From Anisakis pegreffii (taxonomy: Eukaryota > Nematoda > Chromadorea > Rhabditida > Anisakidae): a stretch of DNA of 64,000 nt. This document shows positions 44,968-57,568 of this stretch, piece by piece. The stretch covers positions 124,001-188,000 of the forward strand of contig JAPYMA010003026.1 in the NCBI GenBank assembly GCA_035041965.1, read 5' to 3'. The translations under genes were made by a program, and so were the position numbers. Within the stretch, counting starts at the first letter, position 1, and each line of letters starts with the position of its first letter. The notes below the pieces were generated by a model. It was given only the letters and a program-made list of their open reading frames with translations, had not been told where the DNA came from and did no database searches.

Positions 44968-47900
44968 ATGGTGGCCGTTGGCATAGGCGAGGTGGCTTCC
45001 GGGCTGATTTTACTGATGATTTTATCGTTTATGGCGTTCTCGACGCTAACCGCAACAATAATTTCAGCCGTTTCACTGTTGATCAGCTATTTGTAAGTTA
45101 GCCATTAAAATCCAATCTGAAGGTTTTGTACCATCGCATGTGGCGATGAATTTCTCCATAGGAATTCTAATGAGCACGACGAAACGTTACAATCACGGCA
45201 AAAAGATTGAAGTGGTCAAATTATGAGCAATACAATAGTTAATCAATGTAGTTTTATGTCAGTAAAGAGGCTGATATCAATGGTCTGATAAAAGTATTGT
45301 TTTGTCTAATTAATATTTCGAAAAGTAGATGTGCGAAACATCATAGCGAATATTGGAAACGACGAGGTGTGCCTGCACCTGAAGCAAACTACATATTCGG
45401 TAATGTTCTGCAGATGCAACGGAAAGGTTTTAAGCAGTACGATCTGGAAAACATGAAGAAATATGGTGGTTATTGGGGGTTTGTTTGTTTGTTTTGATGT
45501 GCTCTTTGCTTTCGATAATCGAGATAAGAAGGAAAGTGTGCTAAGATAGCCTCTCAGATTCTGAGCCTACCTAACGGTCGACAGTTGCAGGGGAATGTTT
45601 CTGAATTATCCAATGTTGGATATTTGCGATTTGGATATGTTAAGAAAAGTGTTGATCAAGGATTTTGGCACTTTTCAAAATCGCATGGTTAGACGACAGC
45701 TTTGTGTTTAGTGCGATTATGATTATTGTTATTGATATGGTCATGTATGAGTCAATCTATACTTTGACCTATCATCAGTTAATATCATGCTTGTTTATCC
45801 TGCTACTTTGCTGCGAATTTTGTTTATTTAATTATTCTTAAATTTCTTCCCCGTCTTCATTCATACTAATTCAAGATTCGCAACTTTTGAACACATAAAT
45901 TGAGATTTGAAGTTACAGCCTCTGGGTATATGAACGTTTGAAGCAAATCGAAGAAAATGCTCAACTGGTATGAAAAAACGTGTGCGTATGTTTAATCTGA
46001 GTGAAGATTGCATTTTCAGATGGATGATTTTTTTGCTGGTGGTTCACCGATTCGATTGCATATGCTAAACACTTTGAAGGATGCCCACTGGAAGAATGTA
46101 CGAAATACCATAACACCTGCTTTTACAACCGGTCGAATTAAGAAGGTTCATCGCTGCTTGCTTTATTTATGATCAATGATGCGTCTGCATTTAATGGTAT
46201 TATAAGGAGATTTGACACGGTAAGCTTTTCTAGTGTCAAATTTTACAGATGATTCCAATTATGTCAAGATGCATCGATGAAACAGAGGCGATTATCGACG
46301 AAGCTATAGCGTCATCGAATAGTATTATTGATGTGAAAAGGTCAGTATTCAGATATTTGTGACTGTTTGACAACACATCAATGAAATCTAACAACAAATT
46401 TAGTTCATTATCCAATGGTCATCATAAGCTAACTGAAGAACTTAAGGATTTCTTGATGACAAACTCTAGTACTGTTTTCTAACATGTGAAGACTTAGTGA
46501 TACTTTTCAGACTATTCAGCAACACGGGAATGGACATAATCGCTCAAGTTGCGTTCGGTGTTGTGTTGAGCACGCAACGAGATACCAATTCTGACTTCAC
46601 TCGTTATGCGAAGAAACTATTCGATGTGTCATTAGTAGATTTTCCGTTACTGTTTATGGCTTTATTTCCGAACGTAACGCGATTCGTCGAGAAGAATTTC
46701 AACTATCAGTTTATTGGGAATCAATGTGACACGTTTTTCGAGGAATTATTGCGCAAAATAGTCAAAGAACGTCGCAGCAATCCACGTAAAGTTAGTTGAT
46801 CATCTAATCCAATGGCTGCTGCCCTTGTTTGGATGTATGGCAAGTCGACATTGCCCACACGAAGAATCTCACTAAATGCAACCTGAACGTCAACAACTGA
46901 TCTCTTTAGTCCTACAAACTAGTTCTTCGTGGTTACACACCAGACTCTACAAGTGATCACGCTCAAGAACAGCATTAAAAAATTATTCGGTCGTATCAGA
47001 AACAATCAATTTCTTGAGATTAGGTTTTACAAAAACTGCTGGACAAAGAGAATGATAAAGGAAGATTCAATCAGGAGTGATTCTACTCGATTTCTTCATG
47101 CATCTTTGAAATTCCCCCACCCCCAGTGGAATTTCCTCTTATTGTCAGAATCACCGATGCAATCAGTTCGCCTACTTCTACAAGGACAGTATCAAATTTT
47201 GGCTGATTTGGAGTTCATTGGGTTCATTGCTGCGGCGGTTCATTCGTGAGGAATTATGGCCATTACAGGTTAATGATGAAATTACAGGAAAATCCAGATT
47301 TCTTGCAACTACTTCTGAATACTGTCGATGAAGGGAATAATGAAACGGACGATGGCCATCATGAGGTTACCCACAACGCTATCGGTCACGTTGAAAAAGT
47401 ATGCATAGCGTATTTCGTTGATGGTCTTTTGAAAATGAGGATTTATTTTTAACGTACAGCGTTAACACTTACAAATAGTGATTTAAATAATTTTCAGCAA
47501 TCTTAACCACAAGTAGCTTCGCTTTCTCTAATATACAGATCATTGAGTCACTCAGATAGATCATCAAATGAATGAATCGAAGGAAATTATACCATGGAAC
47601 ACACAAGTCTGATGATCAGTCTTTATTGAGAGCTGAAACATAGATTCGTTCCACATTTTTGCTGAGTGACGAATCAGATTTTAGGTTCCTCTCGATGAAC
47701 TGGATATACTCGCAAACGGCTACGTATTCTTAATCGCCGGTTATGAATCCACTTCGATCACACTTCAGTTCATTGCGTACGTCCTGGCACGTTATCCAGA
47801 AATCCAGGATCGTCTCTATGAGGAAGTCACCGGTATTTTGGGTGATAAGGTGGGGTGTTTCCTTATTCATGATTCTATGGTCGATGAGAGAAGAATGCTA

Positions 47901-49118
47901 ATTCTCGTGAGAAACGCCACTGAATGAAGCAACTCGGCTTGAACGCATTTGAGCAATGGTACGGGGAATTTATAGGATGTGGTCGAATACGACGATATAA
48001 TGCAGATGCACTATATGGAACAGGTAATGTGCGAAACGTTGAGAATGTATCCGCCAGTGGTAAGGTGAGTTAATAGTTGGCATCTTCTGCAGAACTAACT
48101 ACATGTTTTTCATTTCCGTTCTGATACCAGTTTTAGTGATCCATTGCAGCTACGCTTGGTAGGTAATTTTTTTCAGTTTATTGATGATAGCGGTAATCTG
48201 AGAAAGATTTGAAAGAGTCAAAATTTTGAGTGAATGACAATCACTGACCAAGAGTTTACATGTGTTCTGTCGCATTCTCAGACTGAAATATTGATCCTGA
48301 TTGGCTTTCCATTTCCAGAACGGAACGTGACTGTGGCACGGATACCGTGGTGAATGGAGTACCGATCGAGAAAGGCACTTCAGTGCATGTGGCCGTTTAC
48401 GCTATCCACCATAACGAAGAATATTATCCGAATCCAGAGAAATTCGATCCCAACAGGTAACTTAAAGAGTCTTTTATGATCTGCAATCTAGAACAAAAGC
48501 AGAGCATTCACAAATTTAGAACTGGTTACCCACATGAATATGAACAGTTTTTGCACTCTTGAACAGCAGTAAGCAACGATCGGTGTATCTGATCTTTGCT
48601 TAATGAATTACACTTGATTCTTTGTCAGTCTGAGAAGCAAAATAAGCTGTCAGGCTGTTGTCCTCATAAATCTGATCTAATGTAACGCTCGTAGCCTCCA
48701 CATCACATTGTTCCTATTTTCACTTCGCAATGCTCATTGTCTACAGATTTTCGTCTGCGGAGAAAGCTTTGCGTGATCCACTGGCGTTCATACCGTTCGG
48801 CTATGGCCCGCGCAACTGTATCGGTATGCGTTTTGCATTGATCGAAATTCGTTTCACGATGGCTCGTCTTATCCGCAAATACAAATTCATCCTTCCAGAT
48901 GAGATGAAGGTCAATTTCCTTTTTTTCACTTCCTTGGAATTACTGTCCTTGCATGATTCCGCAGTGTCTCTTAATTTCCTAGAAATCGCCTAGAAATTAT
49001 CATATAAGGTCATTTCATGCTCACATATATTCAGGATAAACCACTGGAATTGGACACTTCAATGATGACGAAACCTGTCAAACCAATAATGATCAAGATG
49101 GAGAAGAGAGACGTTTGA
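44968..49118 (+). CDS. Cytochrome P450, CYP3-clan-like (CYP13/CYP25 type)
   Basis: This is a membrane-bound haem monooxygenase of the endoplasmic reticulum that oxidises lipophilic substrates; the substrate cannot be read from sequence. Twelve exons join in phase to 540 residues: 44968-45092, 45326-45478, 45591-45687, 46020-46145, 46249-46340, 46511-46790, 47288-47398, 47685-47849, 47976-48064, 48319-48456, 48747-48909 and 49035-49118. An N-terminal membrane anchor (about 10-41) is followed by YWKRRGVPAPE, the C-helix WKNVR (149-153), I-helix AGYEST (346-351), K-helix ETLR (403-406), FDPNRF (about 454-460) and haem loop FGYGPRNCIG (476-485) with Cys483 as the haem ligand. All key residues are present, so it should be active. 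AGYEST and FGYGPRNCIGMRFAL point to the CYP3 clan. An AATAAA lies at about 49266. The second and third exon borders use weak splice sites but keep the frame. Confidence 0.93.
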
Positions 49119-50400
49119 TCTGCTTGTGGTGATAGAACTATTTTAAGAAACTGTACTTGTAGTAGCTCTAAAATTCTGAGAATGTGCCTAACTTTGTTCA
49201 CAATTGATTCCAACAATCCAAATTTCATTCATACGCGATGTATTTAGTGCTGATTACCTTGCAATAATAAATGCTGCACCTTCGTAGCATCTGCTCTGCT
49301 CGACTACACACATCATTCTGATAACTTGCAACAATGAGCATCAAATTTTTTAAACCACATTTGTAAATGACACAAAAATTCAGGTTACGTTGCCATATGA
49401 TTCGTCGAATATAACAGTGATGGACAATTCTAAATGTTTTGCTCTCGAACGAAAGTGTTTTCGGTATTCAGCTATCATTGTCCAAACACTTACTACCAAG
49501 AACCTTCAGCCAACGATGCACTTTCTAATATTTTAAAATGGAGAAAACATAAAGGACCCACTCCATTGGGCTTCATCGCGGGGCATATCGTTTAATTTGA
49601 CTGCCAGTATTAATGCTCGCTGGCATTATTTTTAGCAACTAACTATAAGCCAGAAGCAAAAAGTGAGATTATCGCTATGATGACAGTGACCGAATAACAA
49701 AGATAAAACAGGAATGGGTAAATTTTGAAAATAATATTGTTCCACTGAAACTGAAAGACATCGTGAGTAAGAAGAATGAAACTTTTTGAGGCGCATGATC
49801 TGTTCGGTTGGTAAATATTTACGTGGTAAATTCCTAAGAAATTCTGAGGATTGGTATGTGTTTTGTGCCATTGTGTCATAGTGAATGGATTGTTACACAA
49901 TATCATTTCCTTGTTCGAACGAGACCTGAACACAATCTACAAATAAATAGAAAACAACATATTCATAATATTTTATTTATGACAACAACATGGATTGAGC
50001 CTGTGCGGAAGTGATTTCCTTTATAAGAGGCCATTTGAGCCACTTCTTTTAAAAGGGCTCATCTGAGCGTTTCCTATTCGTTTCATAAAGTTTTCGGAAA
50101 CTCCTATGTCGAGTGGTCTCGTGATGATTCAGGATTCGAGATCAATTCAAAAGTTGGAGAATTGCAGTCATCATTGCAGTTGACCAGCACAGTCGACTTC
50201 TTTTTGCTACTAAAATGCTTTTGGTTACTGAAATTCTCCCAAGCTATCGGAACATTATCCATGATTTATAGATTGCTTAAGTTCCGCTGTTTTTATGATA
50301 GTTACCGAAGTGTTCTAGACAGGCAACGCATAACGAGCTGAGCCTGTGTAAAAGAAGTTGATCTGTTATGCCAAGCCTGCTATAAGGGCAATATTTTCAG
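49119..50400. other. Spacer between P450 and the transthyretin-like cluster
   Basis: Holds the P450 3' untranslated region with an AATAAA at about 49266 and then AT-rich sequence without recognisable coding. The end of the spacer, AATATTTTCAG at 50390-50400, is a good trans-splice acceptor just before the first transthyretin-like start codon. Confidence 0.5.
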
Positions 50401-50402
50401 CA

Positions 50403-51306
50403 ATGTGGAACAAACAGAGTGCGATAATTCTGCTTATGATGTCGTGTGGCGCAGAAGCACTAATCGGAAGAACTCAAAGCGTTGGAATTAAAGGTGTACT
50501 AATGTGTGGTAATCAACCTGCATCACGTGTGCTCGTGAAATTGTATGACGACGACCGAGGTAGTGAACTCTCTGAGATGCCGAACAAAATTTCCACGAAA
50601 AAATCGTCCTGATTAGTTTTGGGAAGCACAAATTCCGAGAAAAGAAATTCCCTAAATGTTATTAATTCATTCGCATTTGCATAGATTTCTTGATCAAACA
50701 TCTACTAAATGCTACAGTTGGTTTTGTATCGGAGAATATTGCAATGTGAAGTTGGTCTCGATATATTCAGCTAAAGCTGACGTTCTCGTTGATTTCAACC
50801 TCTCAGAATGTTCAGTCAAACTGTTCTCATTTGCTGAATTCTAGGAATTGATACAGACGACCTCATGGCTAAAGGATACACTGACAGCCGAGGATACTTC
50901 CAGTTGGTTGGTCATAGCGATGAATTCACAACGATCGATCCAAAATTGAACATTTACACAAATTGTGAAAAAGGATTGGTGAGTTTTTGTTTGACCATTT
51001 TCATCTGACCAATCAGTGCGATTTTGGAGTAAATACGATATAGAAGCGTTGTGGTGAAAGTGAACTGTTGAAAACGACTAATTTTTTGAAGTATAGCACG
51101 GTATTGCACCATGATAGAACGTCATCTATTCATCTGAATAACCTCTAAATGATGGTTTACTTTTTCAGTCGTGCACAAGAAAGATTACGTACACTATTCC
51201 TGATGCTTACATAAGCTCCGGAACGAAACCAGCGCGCATTCTCGATATGGGAAGACACAATCTTGCTGTGAGAGTAAAAGGAGAAACCAGTGATTGTATT
51301 CATTAA
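50403..51306 (+). CDS. Transthyretin-like (TTL) secreted protein, copy 1
   Basis: TTL proteins are small secreted nematode proteins with a transthyretin-type beta fold; some act as bridging or signalling factors outside cells, most have no known role. Exons 50403-50559, 50845-50978 and 51169-51306 give 142 residues, the normal size. A signal peptide (about 1-19, ending GAEA) precedes ALIGRTQSVGIKGVLMCGN, then VKLYDDDRG, GIDTDDLMAKGYTDSRGYFQ, IDPKLNIYTNC and the C-terminal SCTRKITYTIP and GETSDCIH. Cysteines sit at the usual family positions. The ATG lies two bases after a TTTTCAG acceptor, suggesting trans-splicing. AATAAATAAA follows at about 51406-51415. Intron positions (phases 1 and 0) are shared with the three downstream copies. 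It is closest to copy 2. Confidence 0.93.
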
Positions 51307-52680
51307 TCGTTACAGTTGTGTTCTCTGAATTGATAGATCAAATAACCCCATGATTATGCAGTTTTATTCGAATGCGATAAAGTATTCCCCTAGCAGTTGT
51401 TCAGCAATAAATAAAGCATTTAGGCACTGATCGAAGCCTACTCGTACACTGAAATGTTCCTCATTACAAGAGGCTTCCATTCATACCTCACCACAAACTA
51501 CATATTCGATTCAAGAATTCATGAAATCATTCCAATGAGTTCATCAGGATGTTTCATTACACCTTCTGACCTGATGCTGAGGGGATAAGCACATGATTCC
51601 TTGATCGACTACTGAGCTAAATGTGATCTGACCCGTATTCTACTGTCCAAATCATTTGCGCATCCATTTTGATTCGTTGTTTTCAAGGCGCTGAAAGATT
51701 CGTCATCGTATTTTATTACTGTGTGAATATTTTGCAGTAAAATTCATTTTTTACTGCTTTCATTCATTCAAAGCATCACATTGAAGTTATGCCGAGAAAG
51801 AAAAAAAATCTTTTGTCGCAAGTGAAAAGCTCAGTGAACATTTGTGACTCATAATCCAGACTGATGCGTCGCTGCTTTTGTTGATGTAGCAATTCGTATC
51901 TTAAAGAATTATGACAATGAAATGAATCAAAATATTTCCTATTCACAAAAAACCAAAAAAACACTGTTCATGAATAACTCAGTTAACAAAACGTGACAAA
52001 TAAACAAACATTCGGCATTATTCGTGAACATTCAAAAGAATCCAAGTTGTTTGTTCAATTGTGATCAATCAATGAATCAAATATGTCTCATGATCGCTTC
52101 TATTTACAATATGATTCCTGAATGTATGCCTAACCGTTCAGCTGCTCCTATAAATATAATCGCTATCAATGTGTTTGTGGCTTATTAATAAAGATATCGG
52201 CTGGAATGAGGTTCATTTCGAAAAGATACGCGAGTGATTTATTCCACGGAACAAGCGATATTCTTCTAATATCCGCTATTTTTTCGTGGAAAAATACGAT
52301 TATCAGTTGCACATAGCTAATGAATGACTCATGCTCATTCACCATCCATAATCAATCCTGTCGAATGATTGTCTTCGCTCATCACTCTTCAGCAATTCAT
52401 CGCCATAACTAACTATTTTCTCAGTTATTTTCCATGAATCATCCGATTTCATACTTTATCATAATGGTATCCGTGACTTTATCAGTATCATAATGACTTT
52501 GTCATTATCACTTTATCATAATGGTATCTGTAATTTCTGGTATTCCTCAGCTCTCAAGTCTTTCCCAATCATTCGATTCGACCACAGCAATCCCGCACTT
52601 CACTATTTGCTCATTAGGTCGAAAGCAACGAATTCGAACACGTCGCATGTGCAGATGATCGTAAACAATGATATGGATAT
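51307..52680. other. Spacer between TTL copies 1 and 2
   Basis: Contains the polyadenylation signal of copy 1 and then AT-rich sequence with a repeated CTTTATCATAATGGTATC motif at about 52454-52530. It does not clearly resemble the duplicated spacer found further right in the cluster. No exon was identified. Confidence 0.45.
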
Positions 52681-52688
52681 TTTCAGTT

Positions 52689-53506
52689 ATGTATAAGTAC
52701 ATTTTTATTGCTCTCACATCGCTGTTTTGTGCCAATGAAGCACTGATTGGAAGGACACAAAGTGCTGGAGTTCGAGGCGTGCTCATGTGTGGCAACAGAC
52801 CGGCGTCGAATGTGTTGGTGAAACTCTATGATAACGATAGAGGTGAGTACTTTCGATAGGTGAACATAACTTAGCACTACACTAATACTCGGTGTTTCTG
52901 AACGAAACGTAAGATCTTCAACTCAAATACGCACTCATAAAAAAATTTCAAGTGCCCACTAGACTGTCCGATGAATATTCCACGCAGTGGACGCATAGTA
53001 TCGGGACACTTTCAGGATTAGATAGAGACGACTTGATGGCCAAAGGGCATACGGACAGCCGCGGTTATTTTCAGCTCGTTGGTCACACTGATGAGTTTAC
53101 AACCATTGATCCCAAATTGAACATCTACACGGATTGTAACGATCATCTGGTAAGAGCTTCATCCTCTGCATTATGTCAGTGTTATTTGTGAATGTGTTTG
53201 GAATAAACTGAATTTGGAATTGATCACAGACGTGCTGTATTAGTATTATAGATCAAACTGATCAATGATCAAAATGAAGCTGACGCTTACGTTTCATTAT
53301 TTTCGACCATCCATGAATTATACTGTTACTTCCCTGAGTGACCACACGAATGATTGTGCTTCTTTCAGCCATGCCAACGGAAAATAACATTTTATATTCC
53401 GAAAGCGTACGTTAGCCAAGGAAAACAACCTTCACGTATCGCCGATATTGGAACTGTGAATTTAGCGTTCAAACGGAAAGGAGAATCACGCGACTGCTTT
53501 CATTAA
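52689..53506 (+). CDS. Transthyretin-like (TTL) secreted protein, copy 2
   Basis: Exons 52689-52842, 53016-53149 and 53369-53506 join in phase to 141 residues. The signal peptide is about residues 1-18 (MYKYIFIALTSLFCANEA). The core keeps ALIGRTQSAGVRGVLMCGN, VKLYDNDRG, LDRDDLMAKGHTDSRGYFQL, EFTTIDPKLNIYTDC and the C-terminal PCQRKITFYIP and GESRDCFH. The ATG lies two bases after ATTTTCAG at 52680-52686, again a likely trans-splice site. AATAAA lies at 53570-53575. The protein is very similar to copy 1 in the second exon, so the two are recent duplicates. Relics of an exon of this type occur twice further right. Confidence 0.93.
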
Positions 53507-53689
53507 TTGTCTTTGTTGATAATGAGAATTGAATTTTTTGTGCAATAATATTTATTAATGGAATGTGATAATAAAAGTTGTCTCACATAAACAATACAAG
53601 AGTCAGTGGCAATAAGTCGACCAAATGATGACGATTCGCTTGGTCATATTGATGATTGCATGGCAAAAGATCCGAGAATTAAAAAATTT

Positions 53690-54930
53690 TGATAATCGAT
53701 AAATAATTCTTAAGCAAATCGTTCAGGATGAACAAATTTCGGTAATGCTCTGCAACCGATACAGATCTCGTTATGATAAGAGACTAAACTATCCCGACTC
53801 AACAGTGAATGAAAACGAGTTCAGAGCATTTAAAATTGAGATGTGCTTAGACTGCATACGATTTCTGCTGCTTAAACTCACCAATTGACAGTATGAGTTG
53901 AACGCCTAAAGCTGAATATCTAGCAAGTATGCTTAAGAGTACAGGAATGATTTAAGAGAGCAATTTGAAAAACGTTGACGAAGTTAATTTTGTAGCGACA
54001 GATGAATTGATTTCATAGATGATTCCTGAAAAAATCAAGCTATGACAAGGAGGAACGTGAGAGTTGCCCTCAAGCAGCACGGTTCATTCACCATATCCAG
54101 CAGATTACTATTATGTAGTTGAAGTAACCCGATACGTGGACCATTTCGCTCCGTACATAACTGTTGGCCCCTTATTGTTAGGAATATATTCCCTACATCC
54201 ATACTGAAGCGATATGCCAGTGAATCAATTCGGAGCGATTTGATTGTCAATAAACATTCTGTTATCAATCCGGTTCCCTGGCCGCTCAACGAGCACGGTT
54301 CACTCCATCAAACATGATCGTTTTCAATAGGAGTTTTCATCCCTTATGATCCGATTACAGCTAAGGCCACTCAGCAACGTATAATATTCAAATTCAACTG
54401 AAAATTTTCATCAACATATCGCCCGAATACAGTCGTCAGTATTATTACCTAATAATTCCCAACATTGCGCTAGTCACTAGCCAGCCTTTATGCGTTGTTC
54501 CTCCGTTGAAATTCCTTGCTTGATTACAAAATTCCGTTATGTAATTGGTGGATTTTTTTCAGTTTCATCGAACACTCAAACTACCAACTATTATAGGCGC
54601 TTCAATAAGTCCCGTTCTGAAACGTATCGAAAATCCAACTGAGACTGTGGTGGTTACCCATGGGTAGAGGTGTGTCCGGAGCTTGAGCTTAAGGGTACTA
54701 CTAAGTAATAGCCTGAGCCCAGACATTAACTTAAGCCTAAAGCTATGCTTAGCTTAAATCAATTGGAGGTTTTCAGTTGGGGTCACATTCGAAATCGTAC
54801 ATCTGTATAGTCACGCCATCTACTGACAGACATTACCTCTAAAGCAAAAAACGTCCTCTCAAAGTATCTTTGAAAGTTGTCAATGTATCAGAAACGTTTC
54901 AAATTACGATTCATTATGCGCACATTTAGA
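53690..54930. repeat. Duplicated cluster spacer, copy A
   Basis: This spacer between TTL copies 2 and 3 resembles 56335-57558 and 57569-58923. Shared landmarks include ACAGATCTCGTTATGATAA, GCATACGATTTCTGCT, AGCAATTTGAAAAACGTTGA and AATCAAGCTATGA, in the same order. The right end carries the upstream region of TTL copy 3. Confidence 0.75.
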
Positions 54931-54936
54931 TTCGTT

Positions 54937-55805
54937 ATGCGCACGTTTCTGATTATTTTGTCTTGTTCTGTGCTATTCGCCGAAGCTTTCTACATTGGAT
55001 TCAAACAGTCGGTTAAAGTTCACGGTCGTCTGGTGTGTCACGGTGTACCGATGAACAATACGCAAGTAAAGCTGTTTGATCATGATGATGGTAGTGACGC
55101 TTTTGCTCGATTCCGGCATAACAAATATCCGCATTTTGATTCCGTTTATCACCGGTTTTTTATTAATATCCATCGAGTAGATAACAAATCTGCAGAGGAT
55201 TCGAACATATCCCCAGATCATTGCTGCTATGCAGGGGATTTTCCCAGCTGCTGTAGGAGCACCCTCCAACACCACGATTTCGGTGCAAATTTGTATATGG
55301 GTAGATCTGTGATCATCTCGCCCGAATGTTCTTTTCGAAGCTACACTAGGAGTTGTTTTGCAGGCTTCGATCCAGACGATCTTATGGACAGTGGGATAAC
55401 GGATAATAATGGATATATCACTCTAGAAGGACACACAGCCGAGTTCTTTAAAATTGATCCAAAAATAAGTATTTACTACAGATGTGGCAAAAAGCAATCC
55501 GTGACATCAGCTTTTTCTAAGGCATGTGGCATATCAGACACAATCATCATCTCTTGCAATAACGACACAAAAATCCTCTTGATTTAGATGTACCGAGCAG
55601 AAAGAAGGCTTATTACCGACACGTGATTACATGTTTGCAGGCGAGAAGTTGCCCGCAGATGCTGTCATTATGGGTGCCAAAAAAATACATCTCTGAAGGA
55701 GACTGTGCATGCAAAACTTACGAATTTGGTACTTTGGAAATGTGGACGGCAAATACGCAGCTACTGCCTGCTCAGATTCAAACGCATGCGCAATGGCGTT
55801 GTTGA
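54937..55805 (+). CDS. Transthyretin-like (TTL) secreted protein, copy 3
   Basis: Exons 54937-55090, 55364-55500 and 55641-55805 give about 151 residues. The start is the second of two nearby methionines, because the same codon begins copy 4 and gives a clean signal peptide (MRTFLIILSCSVLFAEA). The core reads IGFKQSVKVHGRLVCHGVP, VKLFDHDDG, FDPDDLMDSGITDNNGYITL and FFKIDPKISIYYRC, then SCPQMLSLWVPKKYISEGDC. Intron 1 (273 bases) is a multiple of three with no in-frame stop, so the whole locus stays open to 55587. The homologous intron of copy 4 has a stop at once, so splicing is the likelier state. Exon 2 can end at GTGACA (55500) or, at the place homologous to copy 4, at a GC donor (AAG|GCATGT, 55521), which would add seven residues. 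The last 20 residues diverge from the family and may have drifted. Confidence 0.85.
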
Positions 55806-56007
55806 AAAAAATGTTTTCTAAGACTGTTCATTCAGATGAATTAAAAATTGTCATTGATTTGCAATTGTTTCGATGGGATCGCTATTCTTCATGATTTTTG
55901 ATGACACATTCACCGACTTTATCATACGTTCGGCCGTTTTTGTGATATCACGAATAATTACTTAACACTGCTGTTTTTCAAATACCACGTTCATCCATTT
56001 TCAATTC

Positions 56008-56260
56008 AAACAAACAACATTCGTACGTCACCGATATTAGAACGAATCCAGCATGACTCCATTCAAACTGAATAGAGAATCCCATGAATGTGTTCGTTGT
56101 TGCCTTGTTCCATGCATATTGGATGTTTTCAAAACATTCGCAATTGAATGTTGCATGCAATGATAAATATTATCGGGGCACAATGAAGCGCAACTCACTG
56201 ACATGCGTTTATGACCAGCAATGGAAGAGTCGACGCCAGAGAGTGAATCGCATGATCATA
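56008..56260 (+). pseudogene. Decayed relic of a TTL copy-2-type last exon
   Basis: AAACAACATTCGTACGTCAC and the following CGATATTAGAACG match the last exon of TTL copy 2 (AAACAACCTTCACGTATCGC then CGATATTGGAACT). The match continues through a GAGAATCCCATGA equivalent, but the frame is broken. The downstream flank (TTCCATGCATATTGGATG, TGGAAGAGTCGACGCCAGAG) matches the flank of a second relic at about 60.8-61.1 kb. No first or second exon remains. Confidence 0.7.
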
Positions 56261-56334
56261 AGTCGATCGCGGTGGCATGATTGCCCAAATTCATGACTAT
56301 CTGCCAGTGGATCCCAAAATGAAAATGAAATAAA

Positions 56335-57558
56335 TTAATAATCGACAAATTATTCTCGACCAAACCATTCACGATAAACAAACTTTAGTAAAGTCCCACT
56401 ATCAATAAGGATCTCATTATGATAACTGACTAAGTTGTCTGGATTCGCCGCTGAATAAAAATGAGTTTTGAACATTCAAATATAAGGTCAGTATGGCCTG
56501 CATATGATTTCTGCTTCTTGAAGTCATCGTTTGGGATCATTTGGAAAATGACTGAATCTGAGCGTCTAACAAATGTGCTTAAAAATACAAGATATAGGAT
56601 ATGATCACACAACAAATCTCTTCATAGGCAACCCTTTTGCTTTCGCATGACTCATATTTCGCCATTTCATGATTTGTTTTGAAGACAGAATGTTTCCAAC
56701 ACCGAGAATGACCACTGCCACCATCACATTTTCTAATTTATCCGAACGAACATGCACCATTCGATGACGTATTTCAAGAATAAATACGGAATTACCGGAC
56801 TTAGACTACAACACAACGTTGACGACCAAACATGAAAGTCTTGGCCAGTATTGAATGAAAACGGATCCCGAGGTGGCATATTCCTAGAATCATCTTCTCA
56901 TTACCTTTTCGACGGTGAACAACAAAGATGAATGCGTATGAATGAGCTGGGAATGATTCATGCTACATTCATGATGGGTATGCTACCAAATTCATCGGAA
57001 CTGTCTTATGTCGTGAATCCCCGAAATCCCATGAGTGTCGAAAGTATGAATTCCTAGATCTGGATCGAGATGTAAAAGCAGGGATTCAGGATTCCGGGGA
57101 TCATGTGCAATTCGCCGACAAAGTGATCAACGTTGACGAACTTGCTTTTCTACTGATATATGGATTGACTTCATGTCTGAGTGCAAAAAAATCAAGCTAT
57201 GAGAAAAAGAAACATGAGAGTTGGTCTCAAACAGCATGATTCGTTCGTTATAGTTGCTAGATGATTGTCCTCTAGTTGAAATAAGTCGCTGTATCGATAA
57301 TTTTGCTTCCGATGTAACTCGCTAATGAATCACTGAATCAACCCCATTCGATTTGATTGTCAACAAATATTCTGCTATCAATCTGGTTACGTTGCCGCTC
57401 AGTGATCACGAATCACTGGATTAACTATGTGCGTTTTGATCGGAGTTAATCAACATACATAACTGATTGTTGTTGACAAGGAAAAAGGAACATGAACATC
57501 ATTACATACATCATGCTTACTACCTACCTACCGTTACATTATTATTGTCAGAATAATC
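56335..57558. repeat. Duplicated cluster spacer, copy B, cut by the gap
   Basis: Resembles copies A and C along its length: CATTATGATAACTGACTAA, GCATATGATTTCTGCTT, then AATCAAGCTATGAGAAAAAG and ATCAATCTGGTTACGTTGCC. It stops at the N run at a point that corresponds to about 58390 in copy C. The last half kilobase of the unit, and any gene that followed, are therefore missing. Confidence 0.75.
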
Positions 57559-57568
57559 NNNNNNNNNN
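57559..57568. other. Assembly gap of ten N
   Basis: Ten unresolved bases, a placeholder length rather than a measured one. It joins the truncated end of spacer copy B to the beginning of spacer copy C, exactly where a tandem duplication would confuse an assembler. Confidence 0.99.

Noticed and set aside
45919..45968. Possible extra P450 exon reading LWVYERLKQIEENAQL before GTATGA
   Set aside because: It would need two bases from the previous exon, but the flanking exons join directly in phase 0, and the P450 alignment needs no insertion there.
54973..55275. A minus-strand frame over TTL copy 3
   Set aside because: It is antisense to the TTL first exon and its stop-free intron.
54877..55587. 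TTL copy 3 as one uninterrupted 236-residue protein
   Set aside because: The shared intron positions of the other three copies and the good splice sites show that an intron with a chance open frame is more likely. I kept intron retention as a finding.
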